Part shown: piece by piece, positions 37,023 through 49,427 of the stretch
Numbering within the stretch: position 1 is the stretch's first letter
Layout of the letters: each line of letters opens with the position of its first letter
Assembly (NCBI GenBank): GCA_963971535.1
Contig: OZ020592.1
Location: forward strand, 127,968,166 to 128,032,165
Direction: 5' to 3'
Length of the DNA stretch: 64,000 nt
Source of the DNA: Notolepis coatsorum
Lineage: Eukaryota; Chordata; Actinopteri; Aulopiformes; Paralepididae
Translations under genes and position numbers: made by a program
Notes under the pieces: generated by a model
The model's input: the letters and a program-made list of their open reading frames with translations, nothing else
Databases searched by the model: none
What the model was told of the DNA's origin: nothing

Positions 37023-39047
37023 TTAACACTTTCACTGCCACACACGAGATATCTCGGGTTTCCGATAGTTATGTTGAAAGCCACTCACGAGATTTCTCGG
37101 ATTCTTTTTTTTTTTTAGCGATCTGAAATCATATTGCATCACGCGAGCCTACCCGAGTATACCCGAGCGCCGCCGGCGATCAGATGTGGAAAAAAGCGCC
37201 CCCTATCGTCTCCCAGATGACATAAGGGATTTTGGAATGGACTCAATGAAAATGGATGGGGGAAAAAATCCTGTACTCCACATTTTCCAGTCCACTGATG
37301 CAGCCGGGGTTACCACAGTTCATTCTCGAGCCTCTCAGCCCTGCGGAATCATGTACTGCACTCTACACACGTTGGATCCATACACTTATCGATTTTTTCG
37401 AATGGTGATCAGGAATTGGAATATACCAGTTGGATACCATCTGATGTCAGGTAAGGAATCTATGTTATCAGTGTTAGGATAATCAGACTAATTTTGATGA
37501 AGATATAGGCTGTTTTGTGAAATGGGCTCTTTCGGTTTCACTGTAAAAGTCCAAGAGGAAATGAACACGGCGATTATCCGTGCGCGGCTCGAATGTGTTT
37601 GCGTGCACGTATAATATTGATCATCTAGCGTTTATTTGAAAACGATTCATAAATAGGCCGACGAATATCAACGTTCTGGAATATTCCAGTAAAAGACGAT
37701 TATCATAGAATGGTCTAGATTTCTAGAATGAACAGTTTTTTACCTCAAAACGGGTGCTTTTCTAAATGCTCTCAAACGGAAATGAAGCGATAAAAAACCA
37801 ATCTGCCTTGACAGCACTGACTGGAAAAGGATTCTTTGATAAGCGACGGGCAGATTAGACACATAGCCATAATTTAAAACATAGATGGTGCCAGGAAAAC
37901 AGCCTCTCCCTGAACATCAGCAAAACAAAGGAGATGATTGTGGACTTCAGGAGGTCGGGGGTCAAGGACTATAGCCCCCTCAGCATCGACGGGGCACCGG
38001 TTGAGAGAGTCAACAGCTTCAAGTACCTCGGAGCCTACATATCCGAGGACTTGACATGGACCACACACATTAACAGTGTGGTGAAGAAGGCACGACAACG
38101 CCTCTACTTCCTCAGGCGCCTAAGGAAGTTCCAAGTCAGCCAGAAGATCCTTAAGAACTTCTACTCATGTACAATAGAGAGCATCTTGACCGGCAACATC
38201 ACCTCCTGGTTTGGGAATAGCACTGCACAAGACCAAAGCAGACTACAAAGAGTGACACGTTCAGCCGAACGCACAATTGGAGGGGGGCTCCCCACCCTCC
38301 AGAACATTTACTACAAGCGTTGCAAGGGCAAGGCTAAGAGAATCATTAAAGACTCCAGTCACCCGAACAACTGCCTCTTTGAACTGCTGCGGTCAGGCAA
38401 GCGATACCGGAGTCTCAAGGCGAGCACAGAAAGACTCAGAAGTAGCTTCTATCCCCAGGCCATCAGGCTGCTAAACGAACAATGAATGAACACTACACAA
38501 CAACAACCACCAAACGCACATAGCACACACATCCACACGCACACACTCACTTTAAACAAACACACTGTAGCACCCACTCCACACACTTTATAGCACACAC
38601 CCACTTTAAACAAACACACTGTAGCACCCACTCCCCACACTTTATATTTATGGATGAAGGATTGCACTACAACTCGTACACCTTACTGTAAATTGTACCT
38701 AAAATTGTACCTCATCCCATTTCTGCTTTGCACTAGATAGTACTGTACATTAGTACACTGCATAGTATTGTGTATTGTATATTATATGGTAACTCAGAAC
38801 ATTGTACATATGTCTATACCGAACACTGTGACCTCATTTTCTTCTTCTAAATTCATGCTATATTATGTTATTATGTTATTTGATACTATCTTGTCTAGCA
38901 CAGTCTCTGGAGCGTAACAGTAAGAAGCATTTTGTATGAAAGTATTCTGTACTTCTGTATGACAACTATTAAAGAACTTGAACTTGAACTTGATGGTGGC
39001 ATTGAAGCGCTACCTCTGGCGCCACCTCGTGGCATTCAAAGTGTTAA
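37023..39047. mobile_element. Non-autonomous piggyBac-like element, copy 2, split by a LINE
   Basis: TTAA at 37023-37026 and 39044-39047 bound the element. Termini read CACTTTCACTGCCAC and, inverted, CACTTTGAATGCCAC. The internal blocks match copy 1 (4763-5681) in order and spacing until ACATAGAT at 37878-37885. There a 1.1 kb LINE is inserted, and the element resumes at 38992 with its right end. A block of about 28 bases present in copy 1 beside the insertion point is missing here. No transposase frame. Confidence 0.8.
37891..38991 (+). mobile_element. 5'-truncated LINE (CR1/Rex1-like) with 7-bp TSD
   Basis: The frame 37934-38485 reads M-I-V-D-F-R-R, then F-K-Y-L-G-A-Y-I-S-E-D-L-T-W, then F-L-R-R-L-R-K-F, then S-I-L-T-G-N-I-T-S-W-F-G, then A-I-R-L-L-N-E-Q and stop. 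This is the C-terminal third of a jockey-superfamily ORF2, open throughout. The 3' untranslated part has two CACACTTTATA-containing repeats and ends in an (AACTTG)n tail at 38974-38991. GATGGTG is present on both sides (37884-37890 and 38992-38998). It is younger than the piggyBac-like element it splits. Confidence 0.8.
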
Positions 39048-39418
39048 TTAAGGGGAAAAATAAACAATAAAAAAACACCTTTACAGGTGGAAGCCTCAAA
39101 GTGAGTATTTAAGAAAAACAGAACACTCAATAAAGAGGTATTGTAGAAAACGAAATAAGCCACAAATGCACCTCCAATAACAGAGTTTATATAAAAAAAC
39201 TTAAAATAACAATAAACCTCCACAAAGGGAGTTTATGTGCAGTAGTGGACTAAAGACAGTTCCAAAAGAAACACAAGAAAACTGTCGTAAAAAGAAACAC
39301 TACCATAAAAGGCTCAGCTTCTATAAAACAAAGTGTAAAATAAAGCCAGTAGCCTAAAACAAGAATGGCTACAAAGAAAGGCTAAATGCTGAATAGGGCA
39401 GAGATCAGCACTACACTT
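39048..39418. other. Unassigned A-rich spacer
   Basis: Nothing recognised. Confidence 0.4.
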
Positions 39419-39609
39419 TAAATGGAACTCTGCCATGTACAGAGCCATGGTTAAATGGAACTCTGCCATGTACAGAGCCATGGTTAAATGGAACTCTGCC
39501 ATGTACAGAGCCATGGTTAAATGGAACTCTGCCATGTACAGAGCCATGGTTAAATGGAACTCTACCATGTACAGAGCCATGGTTAAATGGAACTCTGCCA
39601 TGCACAGTA
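39419..39609. repeat. 33-bp tandem repeat, about six units
   Basis: The unit AAATGGAACTCTGCCATGTA followed by CAGAGCCATGGTT is repeated with very few changes (one T-to-C-type variant near 39562). Units are multiples of three, so frames stay open on both strands; no gene is implied. Confidence 0.95.
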
Positions 39610-39710
39610 CAGAGCCTGGAACTGAGATTTTAGTTTTTGAAAATGTAGTTTTCAATGTAGTCGCGGAGATCGGCCATTTTGAATTACCGGCCGCTTGGAA
39701 AATGTAGTAA

Positions 39711-42300
39711 TCAATCAATCAATCAATCAGATTTATTTATATAGCACATTTCACATGACGTGTGTCAACCAAAGTGCGGTACAGAGGGTAGATACACAAG
39801 ATACATATAGACAACAATCACACTCCGAGGGCACACAGGCAAACACATAGAAAAACAGGGCATGAGTCAGTGAACGGGAAAGGCTAGTAGGTAGAAGTGG
39901 GTTTTGAGCCTCGATTTGAAGGCATCTATCGAGGGGGCGAGCCTAATGGAGGTGGGGATGCTGTTCCACAGTTCAGGGGCTGCGATAGCAAAGGCACGGC
40001 CCCCCCTGAGCTTGAGGTTAGAACTCCGGACTGTCAGGAGCCTCTGATCGGCTGACCTGAGGGACCTGGTGTTGGAATAGGGGGATAGGAGGTCTGAGAT
40101 GTAGGAGGGGGTGTGACCATTAAGGGCTTTAAAAACAAATAGGAAAACCTTAAAATCTATCCTGTAGTGTACTGGGAGCCAATGAAGGGAGGCAAGGACA
40201 GGGGTGATGTGGTCTCTCTTGCGGGTTCCGGTCAACAGTCTGGCAGCAGCGTTTTGTACCAGTTGTAAGCGGGACAGAGAAGACTGGTTAATGCATATAT
40301 AGAGGGAGTTGCAGTAGTCTAATCTAGATGAAATGAAGGCGTGGATGACTCTCTGAAGGTCTGCAGGGGAGAGAAGGGCTTTGAGTTTGGCAATGGTGCG
40401 TAGTTGGAAAAAACATGCCTTTACCACTGAGTTCACTTGTCTGTCAAATTTAAATTGTGGATCAAAAATGACACCTAGGTTCTTGACATACGGCTTGACC
40501 AGGGAGGACAGGTTGCCAAGGCTGTTGGTAAGGGTGGTGACAGCGTCTGGGGGACCGAAGAGGATTATTTCGGATTTGTTTTGATTTAGTTGTAGAGAGT
40601 TTTGTGCCATCCAACATTTAACATCATCCAGGCAGGATATGAGACTGTTAAGTAGAGACTGGTTGTTGGGTTTCAGGGAAACATAAAGCTGTGTGTCGTC
40701 AGCATAACAGTGAAAAGAGATGTTGTGCTTCTGAATGATTGGACCAAGGGGTAGCATGTAAAGGGAGAACAGGATCGGGCCAAGGATGGACCCTTGTGGG
40801 ACCCCACAGGAAAGGGAGGTTGAGGGGGAGGAGCAGTTGGCGATGTTGACAGCAAAGCTTCTATTTGTGAGATAGGAGGAAAACCATGCTAGTGCAGTGT
40901 CACTGACACCAACCCCATGTTGGAGACGATCTAATAAAATGGTGTGATCAACAGTGTCAAAAGCTGCACTGAGGTGGTGGCTGGGTGGCGCAGCGGTCTA
41001 AGCGCTCGTCACCAACGCAAGAGACACCGGTATCGAATCCGGCTGTCAGCGTTGCCTCCGGCTTGGCCGGCCGTCATACTGGCTCAATTGGCAGAGTCAG
41101 CGGGAGGGAAGCCGGTGGGGTGGTAATCTGGTCGTTGTAAACAGCGACTCCTACAGGTCGGTCAGGGCGCCTGCACAGCAAAGAAGAGATATGTTGATGG
41201 TAGTGTGACCTCCCACGCGTTACACTTCACCAATGAGAGTCCGCGCTGGCAGGTGAAAAGAGGTTGCTGGCTGTCTCCTATGTGACGGAGGAAGCATCTG
41301 ATAGACTTCAGGACTCCCTAGACCGACCAGTGGGGGGCACATGCGAGCAACGACCAGGAAGGGGAGGGGGAATTGGCATAACGACAAAATTGGGATGGGA
41401 GAAAATCAGAGAAAAACTGGAGAAAAAGTGGATAAAAAAAAAATATATATAAAAAAAAGAAAAAAAAAAAAGAAAAAAAGCTGCACTGAGGTCAAGCAGC
41501 ATTAAAATAGAGCAGTCACGGTTGTCAGCGGCGAGGAGTAGGTCATTTGACACTTTAAGGAGGGCTGATTCTGTGCTATGGCCAGTCCTGAACCCTGACT
41601 GAAATGTCTCTAGGATGCTGTTCTGGTGCAGGTAGGGAGACAATTGGCACAGAACAACCTTTTCAAGTATTTTTGACAGAAAAGGAAGCTTGGAAATGGG
41701 CCTGTAATTACTGTGCAGGGTGGGGTCAAGGTTTGGTTTTTTCAATAGGGGCTGGACTACTGCATGTTTAAAGCAGGATGGAACAGTACCAGTTGCCAGG
41801 GAGCTGTTAATAATGGAGAGGATGCTGGGACCGGTTGTGTGAAAAACCTGTTTCAGGAGAGCAGTGGGAATACAGTGTCAAGGGGGCAGGTTGCAGGTTT
41901 CATAGAGGAAACTATCTCTGTGAGGGTGAGTAGACTGATGGGCTGAAAGCAGGTCAGTGTGGATGAGCAGACCAGAGGGACAGCTACATTACGTGTGGGG
42001 GGTGAGATGTTCCTTCTGATATTTTCAACTTTGGTGGTGAAAAGATTTGAGAATTCCTCACACTTAGCTGCATGGGGACACATCCAGGCAGGTGCTGGGG
42101 GGGGGGGGGGCTAATGAGAGAGTTGAGGGTAGTGAACAGGGTCCTGGGGTTGTGGGAGTTGTTGATGAGGTCAGAAAAATATGTGATTCTCGCCGCTTTA
42201 ACCGCTAGCTGGTAGTTAATGCGACTGTCCCTAAGCATTTCAAGTGAAATTCTGAGAAGAGGACATCCAGAGCTTTCAAGGAGCGTTGGCATTTTAAAAA
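39711..42300 (-). mobile_element. L2-like LINE, 3' part with nearly intact reverse transcriptase, split by a SINE
   Basis: Read from 42300 leftwards: E-E-F-S-N-L-F-T-T-K-V-E-N (42.05 kb), N-Y-R-P-I-S-K-L-P-F-L-S-K (41.70), S-G-F-R-T-G-H-S-T-E-S-A-L (41.60) and L-D-L-S-A-A-F, where the SINE lies. Beyond the SINE come [19 protein letters not shown] and [11 protein letters not shown] (about 40.70), then the [13 protein letters not shown] and L-W-N-S-I-P C-terminal blocks to a stop near 39867. Once the SINE and one duplication are discounted, reverse transcriptase and C-terminus are open. A frameshift sits near 41870, and further shifts upstream. The element is 5' truncated at about 42300, with a (TCAA)n tail at 39711-39729. 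Confidence 0.88.
40976..41476 (+). mobile_element. tRNA-derived SINE with 16-bp TSD in the L2-like LINE
   Basis: The A box TGGCGCAGCGG is at 40986-40996 and a B-box-like GGTATCGAATCC is at 41029-41040. It shares the core TTGTAAACAGCGACTCCTAC (41135-41154) and the TTGGCATAACGAC / GGGAGAAAATC tail with the SINE at 15165-15651. It ends in an A-rich tail. AAAGCTGCACTGAGGT flanks it exactly (40960-40975 and 41477-41492). It interrupts the LINE between the A-A-F and D-T-V-D codons. Confidence 0.92.
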
Positions 42301-42382
42301 ACTACACTTCCTAGAAATGTTGCTAGATTGCTAGAAAACAATGCAAACCCCTGGAAAAGGCCATTTATAAGATAGTTCCCCT

Positions 42383-43178
42383 TTAACACTTTCTCCACCA
42401 ATAACGTCATAGAACGGGTTTCAAGTTAATTTCGAATTCTGCCAGATCACGGCGTACAACGTTATTCTGATCATATTTTATATTTTCGCCATGGTATTCA
42501 TATTTCACTCACGGATCATTGTCTGATGCTGTCTGAGCCGGCACAACTCTGCAACGCTTCAATACTGCCACCTGGTGGCTGATCGGCGAGTTGCCAAACC
42601 GGATATGCCCGTTGGAGCTCGGTCCGTCCCCTAAATCCGTCCGGCCACTCGTTTATCATCCCAGGACTCTAGCCACACACCGTGGATATGGATCGCTGCC
42701 ATAACTCAATAATCCACATGATTTGGGCTGTTATTATTATTATACAAACCGGAAATGGATCGCCTCGATCCCCATCACATAAATGGGATCTGTTTGTTTC
42801 AGTATCATCGCCCAACGCTAAGAGGAGGCTGCCGTGAGTTTCAACGTTTTTTTTATTATTAGCCATACAAACTGCTCTGATCTATATATCACCCATACTA
42901 CATGAAGCATTTAACGACGTTCACAGAATTATAAACGACCCCCCCCCCCGTTCACCCGCGCATGATCAGTCATAACGTTTAGGACCATGTACAGTTGAAA
43001 TTTCTAATATAGCGTCGATCGGTATCAAACGGCATTTGATAATCTAATATATGCATTTATGCCTATATCTCACATTCTAGGAATTACTGCAGAAAACGAT
43101 AAAAACATATTTATACTCTAGACGGTATTTTCGTATGAATGTGTGAATGAAAAAGTAAAAAGTTCCTACATCCTGAAC
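42383..43178. mobile_element. Possible half of a third piggyBac-like element
   Basis: TTAACACTTTCTCCACC at 42383 resembles the piggyBac-like left termini at 37023 and 4763. The following sequence has the same flavour (GATCATATTTTATATTTTCG, CTGCCACCTGGTGG), but blocks do not align clearly by eye and I find no right TTAA end. A poly-C tract is at 42939-42948. Otherwise unassigned. Confidence 0.3.
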
Positions 43179-43247
43179 GATAGATAATCGATGTTGAATG
43201 GGCCATAGTAATAATTACTATGGCCCATTCAACATCGATTATCTATC
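43179..43247. repeat. Perfect 34-bp-arm palindrome
   Basis: Left arm 43179-43212 and right arm 43214-43247 are exact inverse complements around a single A at 43213. Motifs: GATAGATAATCGATGTTGAA ... GGGCCATAGTAAT. Such a perfect hairpin is rare and suggests a recent foldback event or a replication/repair product. Confidence 0.95.
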
Positions 43248-43249
43248 TA

Positions 43250-43313
43250 ATTATTAAGCATTACATCACGCGCAGGAGTGGTTTGTGAACAATAAACCAT
43301 GCCTAGGGGTGGT
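43250..43313. repeat. Left member of a 64-bp inverted repeat pair (partner 49428-49491)
   Basis: ATTATTAAGCATTACATCAC ... GGAGTGGTTTGTGAACAATA ... CCTAGGGGTGGT. The inverse complement recurs at 49428-49491 with one clear mismatch. The pair points inward across 6.1 kb. It contains a TTAA six bases in on each side. Confidence 0.75.
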
Positions 43314-43342
43314 CCCCCTAGGCATGGTTTATTGTTCACAAA
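43282..43342. repeat. Perfect 28-bp-arm hairpin overlapping the inverted repeat
   Basis: Arms 43282-43309 and 43315-43342 are exact inverse complements (TTTGTGAACAATAAACCATG ... CCTAGGGG) with a 5-base loop. The left arm is also the inner half of the repeat shared with 49428-49491. Confidence 0.95.
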
Positions 43343-43486
43343 TCACGACTGCAAGTGGTGTAAAGCTTTTATACAACTGCCAGATTCATCCAACCTTATT
43401 TCTATACAATAAACACACATTAATCGAAGATTTATTGAAAAAACCATCCGCCAGAAAAAGTAGTTCCCACAACTACAAAAAAGACA

Positions 43487-43650
43487 AGTTGCCTCCATGT
43501 GGAAGCAGCTTGAAGTGCATCCAACCAAACTAACACATCCAACTGTGTATTATTGGAATGATTGAGAGAAGTTGCCTCATGTGGAAGCAGCTTGAAGTGC
43601 ATCCAACCAACTAACACATCCAACTGTGTATTATTGGAATGATTGATTGA
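43487..43650. repeat. 82-bp tandem duplication
   Basis: Two adjacent copies of AAGTTGCCTCCATGTGGAAG ... TGTATTATTGGAATGATTGA, nearly identical. Nothing else is recognised from 43343 to 43905. Confidence 0.85.
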
Positions 43651-43910
43651 ACATTTTATTACCAGATGCAGTATGGGTACAATACAGTACGGCTCAATAC
43701 ACACAATTGTTAAGGGAATGCAGACCTACTTTCCATAGAACTTCATTCTTAGATGCTCCTATATAAAGTAGGTAAAACAAATTTAAAAGTTTTCTTTGCC
43801 CTATAGGAAAAAAACGTTTTCTTCGCCCTATTCTTTTATTTATTTTTTTAAACCTACTGTAGAGGGCCTAAACTTAACCAGTTGGAAACCAAGCGTACAG
43901 TAATAAAATT

Positions 43911-44049
43911 AGCAATCAATCAATCAATCAATCAACTCAATGGGCCATGCTCACTTAGAACAGCGCAGCACCCAGCTCTCTGACTATCCCCCGCGTTGCA
44001 GGCAGAGTGTGTGTGTGTGTGTGTGCGTGTGTGTGCGTGTGTGTGTGTG

Positions 44050-44113
<64 letters not shown>

Positions 44114-44212
44114 GTGTGGCGGTGGGTTGAGACTAGAGCGAGCGCTGACAGTCGAAAGGAAAAAGACATTGAAAAAAAAATTGAAAATTAATCAATCAAT
44201 CAATCAATCCGC
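43911..44212. repeat. (AATC)n, (GT)n, poly-G and (AATC)n cluster
   Basis: (AATC)n at 43912-43935; (GT)n with GC variants at 44007-44097; poly-G at 44098-44114; (AATC)n again at 44189-44209. The two AATC runs may be tails of insertions flanking the GT tract. Confidence 0.9.
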
Positions 44213-45249
44213 TATTTTTCTTTTGTTACAGAATGATTCAAGACCCATCAATTACATCATCCAACATTGTTTAAACGACTAAGACATTCGCTGTGACAGA
44301 ATCGCTTGATATTTAGTCGTTTAGTCGCTATCAACATATCCATTTGTAAAGATTATTGTCCACCTTCTTGTGATCCGGCGGAGTGATGTGATGTGGTTCG
44401 GTTGTGGGCGGGTCCTGGGCCAGCAGCGTGGAATTGTTGCCAATAAAGACGTGTAAAATGACTGTTTCAGCCAATCAGAATCGAGAAATTTGCATGCCGT
44501 TGTATAATGTCAATTTAGCAATACAATTTAAAAAGTTATAGCCCTGCAAAGAAGGTGAACATCTCCATAGACTTACAGTACTGGCAGAGAATGGTATAAG
44601 ATGATCAAAGTGGTTGCAGGGAATGTGTTATAATAGCGAGGATGCTACAATATATATCACTACCTCTTGCTTTGAAGCGTTGAGCTGCCCTCCCTTTCCT
44701 TGGCTGAACATTCCCTAAACAAATTTTAATGGATTTCTAAAAGAAATAAATGCTGTCCTGACTCGCTCCTTCTATTTCCTTCTAAGTTATGTCCTCCTGA
44801 GTACCGCTAAACAACTTCTCAGCTCTCCCTGCAAAACATGAATTCCCTCTCTCTCTCATCCACTGTCGCCTGTCCCCAGTGCTTTCTTAGCCGTCTCCTC
44901 TCCTTCACTAATTCCTAAATTTTTCTCTGCCATCTGGACCTAACCGACTGGCAATCTCTCCGCCCTCTCTCTCTCTCAATGATTCAAAATGTTTCAGCGC
45001 CATATTCATAAATAATGTCTCCCGTCTTCTCTCATTTATTTAGCACTGTTCCTTTAATCCCATTTAACATCATCAAATCCCTGTTAACAGTCTCCCATTA
45101 TTGCCTTTCATTTGCTCCAGGCCATTTAACTCTAGCCTGTTGGCCCACTGCTCGACTCTCTGACCGGAAGGCTGGCCTCGTATTCCTCTTTACCTCCCCT
45201 CCTCCAGTGTTTGAGGTGGTGTCAAAAGCCGGGCAGTGGTCTAAAATGA
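44213..45249. other. 1 kb without a recognised gene
   Basis: The stretch 44370-44530 (CCAATCAGAATCGAG, GCATGCCGTTGTATAATG) resembles a dispersed MITE seen widely in fish, but I cannot place its ends. 44640-45240 is pyrimidine-rich with no clear content. Confidence 0.35.
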
Positions 45250-45971
45250 TTAGAATCGGACGATTAAAAGATTAAAAGAAAGAAATTTGTTTCTATTAGA
45301 TACCCTAGATGGGAAAAGAAAGGTATACACACATTGGGGGATATCTTCGATAACTCTGGTCTCCGCTCTTTTCAGGATATATCCAACGGATATGATCTCC
45401 CCGGAACCTCCTTTTTCTTTTATTTACAAATAAGAGCAGCTCTGAAGGCTCATGGTGTGCCATGGGATGCTCCACTAGTGCATCACCGCTTTCACAAATT
45501 ATTTTATGACAAAGAGACATCGAGAGGCTTCGTTTCTGACTTTTATCGCCATTTACTCATGTCCTCGTATAAAGACCTCCCCCTGGATACGATTTGGAGA
45601 AAGGATGTCCCGGAGTTGGATGTAGATTTTGATTGGGATGCAGTCTGGGAAAATGTTCGGTTATCCTCACACAACCCAGATCACCAACAGATTCACCAAC
45701 ATTTTATTCACAGGACTTATTTAACCCCTAGACCAGGGAGGGGCAACTGGCGGCCCGCGGGCCGCATGCGGCCCTCACCGACGTTCCATGCGGCCCCAGG
45801 CCAATAAATAAAAAAAAAAATAAAATTATAATATTTTTTTATTTTTTTATTTTTTTATTTTTTTTATTTTTTGTATTTTTTTGTATTGTATTCGACTAAG
45901 AAGAGTTGGCAGTCGACTATGGCTCCTTTCGATCGATTAGTCGACTATTTGACTAATAGGGGTCAGCCCTA

Positions 45972-46916
45972 GTGTGGACATATGAAACGCTGTTGAAAGT
46001 GCCGTGCAGCAATATGGGGGTTTTGATAAACTGTCGGCTGTTGTTACCGATGGAGCACCGGCAATGAAAGGAAAACACACAGGATTCGCCGGGCTTCTAT
46101 GGCAGAGTGGCGTTGAGTGTCCAATGCTGCACTGCATTATACATCAGGTAAGTTCGCTAACATAATTTCCATCTATTGTGGGTCACTATAATGATAATAA
46201 TAATGCGAGTCAAGTGTAGTCAAATTATATGCGAGAGTCGTTAAATCGTTTTTCTTTTTTTTCATCTGATATAGGAGGCTCTCTGTGCCAAGAAGCTTGA
46301 CTACTACAGCCATGTTATGGATTTGGTTACCAAGGTTACCAATCTAATTCGTGGAGGCAACAGGTCACTAAACCATAGAAAGTTTGTCTCCTTTTTGGAA
46401 GAGATGGACACTGATTATGGCGACTTGCAGCTACACACAGAAATCCAATGGCTGAGCCGTCGGAAAGTACAGGAGCGACATTGAAACACTGCAAATGCAA
46501 TTCAATGATCGGTTTGAAGATTTCAACGGCATGCAGTCACGGATAGCGCTGTTTGCCGGCCCCCTCACTGCTACGGTGTCAGAGCAGCCCCCACCGTTGC
46601 AGCTTGAACTGTGCGAGCTACAGTCAGATCCTTTTTTTCAAGCAAAGAGAAATGAGAGGGGAATTTCGTTTTGGAAACTGCTACCTGAGCCCCGCTTCCC
46701 ACTCCTCAGGGACTTTGCCCTCTCTATGGCCAGTATGTTTGGGAGCACATACATATGTGAGAGCAATTTCTCAAACATGAAGCACATCAAGTCAAAGTAG
46801 AGAAACAGGCTGTCGGATGAAACATTATTTCATCTGATGCAGATTGCATGCACAAACATTGAAGTTGACATTCCTGCTATTGTGCGCCAAATGGAGAGAC
46901 CACAAGTGTCTCATTA
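45972..46916 (+). pseudogene. hAT transposase pseudogene (GTF2IRD2/ZBED-like), internally deleted
   Basis: The exon ending at 46147 reads A-V-V-T-D-G-A-P-A-M-K-G-K-H-T-G, then C-P-M-L-H-C-I-I-H-Q, with donor GTAAGT. T-D-G-A-P-x-M-x-G carries the catalytic aspartate region of hAT transposases, and C-x-x-H is the conserved partner motif. After an intron of 127 bases the next exon (from 46275, phase 0) reads E-A-L-C-A-K-K-L, then H-T-E-I-Q-W-L-S-R. A deletion and frameshift follow near 46455-46495. The C-terminal part (to about 46916) keeps Y-I-C-E-S-N-F-S-N-M-K-H-I-K-S-K, then a premature stop and R-N-R-L-S-D-E-T-L-F-H-L. Plainly dead. Confidence 0.8.
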
Positions 46917-46917
46917 A

Positions 46918-47307
<390 letters not shown>

Positions 47308-47448
47308 ACCATTATTGACCCACTGTGGGGCGAGGGTGAATGTCATGCCAGTTTGATAAAGGGTCAATGGAAGGCATGTAGTATTGCACTTTACTTTACT
47401 TGCACTTTACTTGTTTACTTTTGTAGTGTTCAGATAACACTAATAACA

Positions 47449-47714
47449 CAAACACAAAGCAGCATTCCTGCTGCATTTCACTACAACAGTAAATCAAAAG
47501 TGCAATAATAAATGATTTTGTTAAATGTATACACTTTTATCCTGCTACTAAACAAAACATTCCTGAGTGCTTCATATCCATAACATGCATTTCAGTGTTA
47601 TAATGTTTTGTTTAGTAGCAGTATAAAAGTTTATACATTTAACAAAATCATTTATTATTGCACTTTTGATTTACTGTTGTAGTGAAATGCAGCAGGAATG
47701 CTGCTTTGTGTTTG
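47449..47714. repeat. Inverted repeat with arms of about 115 bp
   Basis: CAAACACAAAGCAGCATTCC ... GCTACTAAACAAAACATT (47449-47567) is mirrored at 47600-47714 with two or three mismatches and a loop of about 33 bases. It lies inside the hAT at 45734-48042. Confidence 0.9.
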
Positions 47715-48946
47715 TTGAGCAGTGGGCTTTAAGTTCATACATTTATTTTATTAGAAGCCTTAATTATAATTGATAATTTTTGTATATATATGGGGTTACA
47801 CAGCAATACTTTTAAATTCAGCTGTTTATAAATTCATAAAGTTGAAATTGCATTACTAAATGCATTTGAAATGGAATAAAAACAAAGTTACAACAAATTA
47901 TAATTGTTTATATACCTTGTGACTATTAGGGCTATTTGAGTGATGGGGTACTACTGTCGGGACTGCCGATAAACAATGCAGCCCCCCAGATTGATTGTGG
48001 ACATTTTGTGGCCCTCACCATATACAAAGTTGCCCACCCCTGCCCTAGACGATTGAATTCAATGGGTCTCAGACCTGACTCTCTATGTACCTTGTGTCCA
48101 AACGGCGCCACAGGTACATTTATGCATATGTACTGGGAATGCCCTCCTGTTGTGAGTTTTTGGGAAAATGTTACATATCAGCTCTCAGACATTTTCTCTT
48201 TAACCATACCTGTATCTCCTTCTGTATTATTATTGAATGATCTCTCTCAATTACCGACCTCTATACAGGTGAAAAGACTCATTTTGGCCGGCCTCACAGC
48301 CGCAAAAAAATGTATTGCCTCACGTTGGTTTCACCCAGACAAACTCTGCCCGAAGGTATGGTTTCTCACCTACCTTGATGTGATCTATTTGGAGATATCC
48401 ACGGCACGTGTTGTAGGGGTTAAGGAATCTAATATCGCAATTTGGTTGGCTGCAGTGGCAAAGTTAAAAGAACGCATATAAGTTTGGGAATTTGTTTTGA
48501 TATTTTTTTTTACTGAATAATGTATTGTGAGTGTGACTCATGTTGAGGTCCTTGGGTGAGTGGGAGGGGGGGGGGGGGGAACGAGCGAGTGTCCATGTAG
48601 GATGATCACTGTACAGTCTGTATCAGTTATTGTCTTGTCATGTGGTGTTAAGTTATTGTCTTGGGAAGTCTTTTTATGTATGATTATTATTGTATTGTGA
48701 TATATGTTTTGTTTCATGTTGAAAAAAAAAAAAAAAAAAAAAAAGTTGATAAAAAAAAGAAAAATTGTTATATTCTCTACCCAGCTGTATAGAATAATGG
48801 GTTCTTTGTCAACTTGTCTACTTTGACAATGGTAGGGGGGTGGGGATAACCCTCTCACTGTGGAAATTGAACAACCGCACTTGATTACTTCCACGTAAGT
48901 AAAAGTACATAGACGGAGACGAAACATAAGTTGGAAAACGAAGACC

Positions 48947-49260
48947 GGGCCCTCATTTATCAATACTTCTTAGAAAGTGTTCTATTTTCATACGTAAGCA
49001 CAGAATTTAGAATGTGTGCACGCACAAAAAAAACTGGATTTATCACACGTGCGTACACAGGTCCTACGCACACCTGTCTTGATAAATATCACTTTGATCC
49101 TACGCTTGAGCTCGTGCATGGTTTTAAGTATTTGCATACCAGAACCGCCCCGATTATCCATATATGGTCATGAAACACCCCCATGGGATGTGAAATAATG
49201 GTCTAACCGAGCGAACTCTGAGAGACTTCACTGAGAGCGAGATTGATCACCGAGGTCCAA
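48947..49260. mobile_element. PIF/Harbinger-like terminus fragment
   Basis: GGGCCCTCATTTATCAATAC, followed by TTTAGAATGTGTGCACGCAC and TTATCACACGTGCGTAC, matches the style of Harbinger ends in fish (GGGCC...ATTTATCAA). Neither the opposite terminus nor a 3-bp duplication could be found, so it is called a fragment. Confidence 0.5.
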
Positions 49261-49427
49261 CCAACAAATTGAACGTATACACAGCATTTCCCGTTGTGAA
49301 CATTTGGAAACATGACACACAGAATAATAGTATTTAGCGTTTTATTTTAAACAATATTTAATCGTATGCTTATAGATATTTTTAGAGAATAAATAAATCC
49401 AATTGAAGTTGCGCCTCGGGCCTAACA

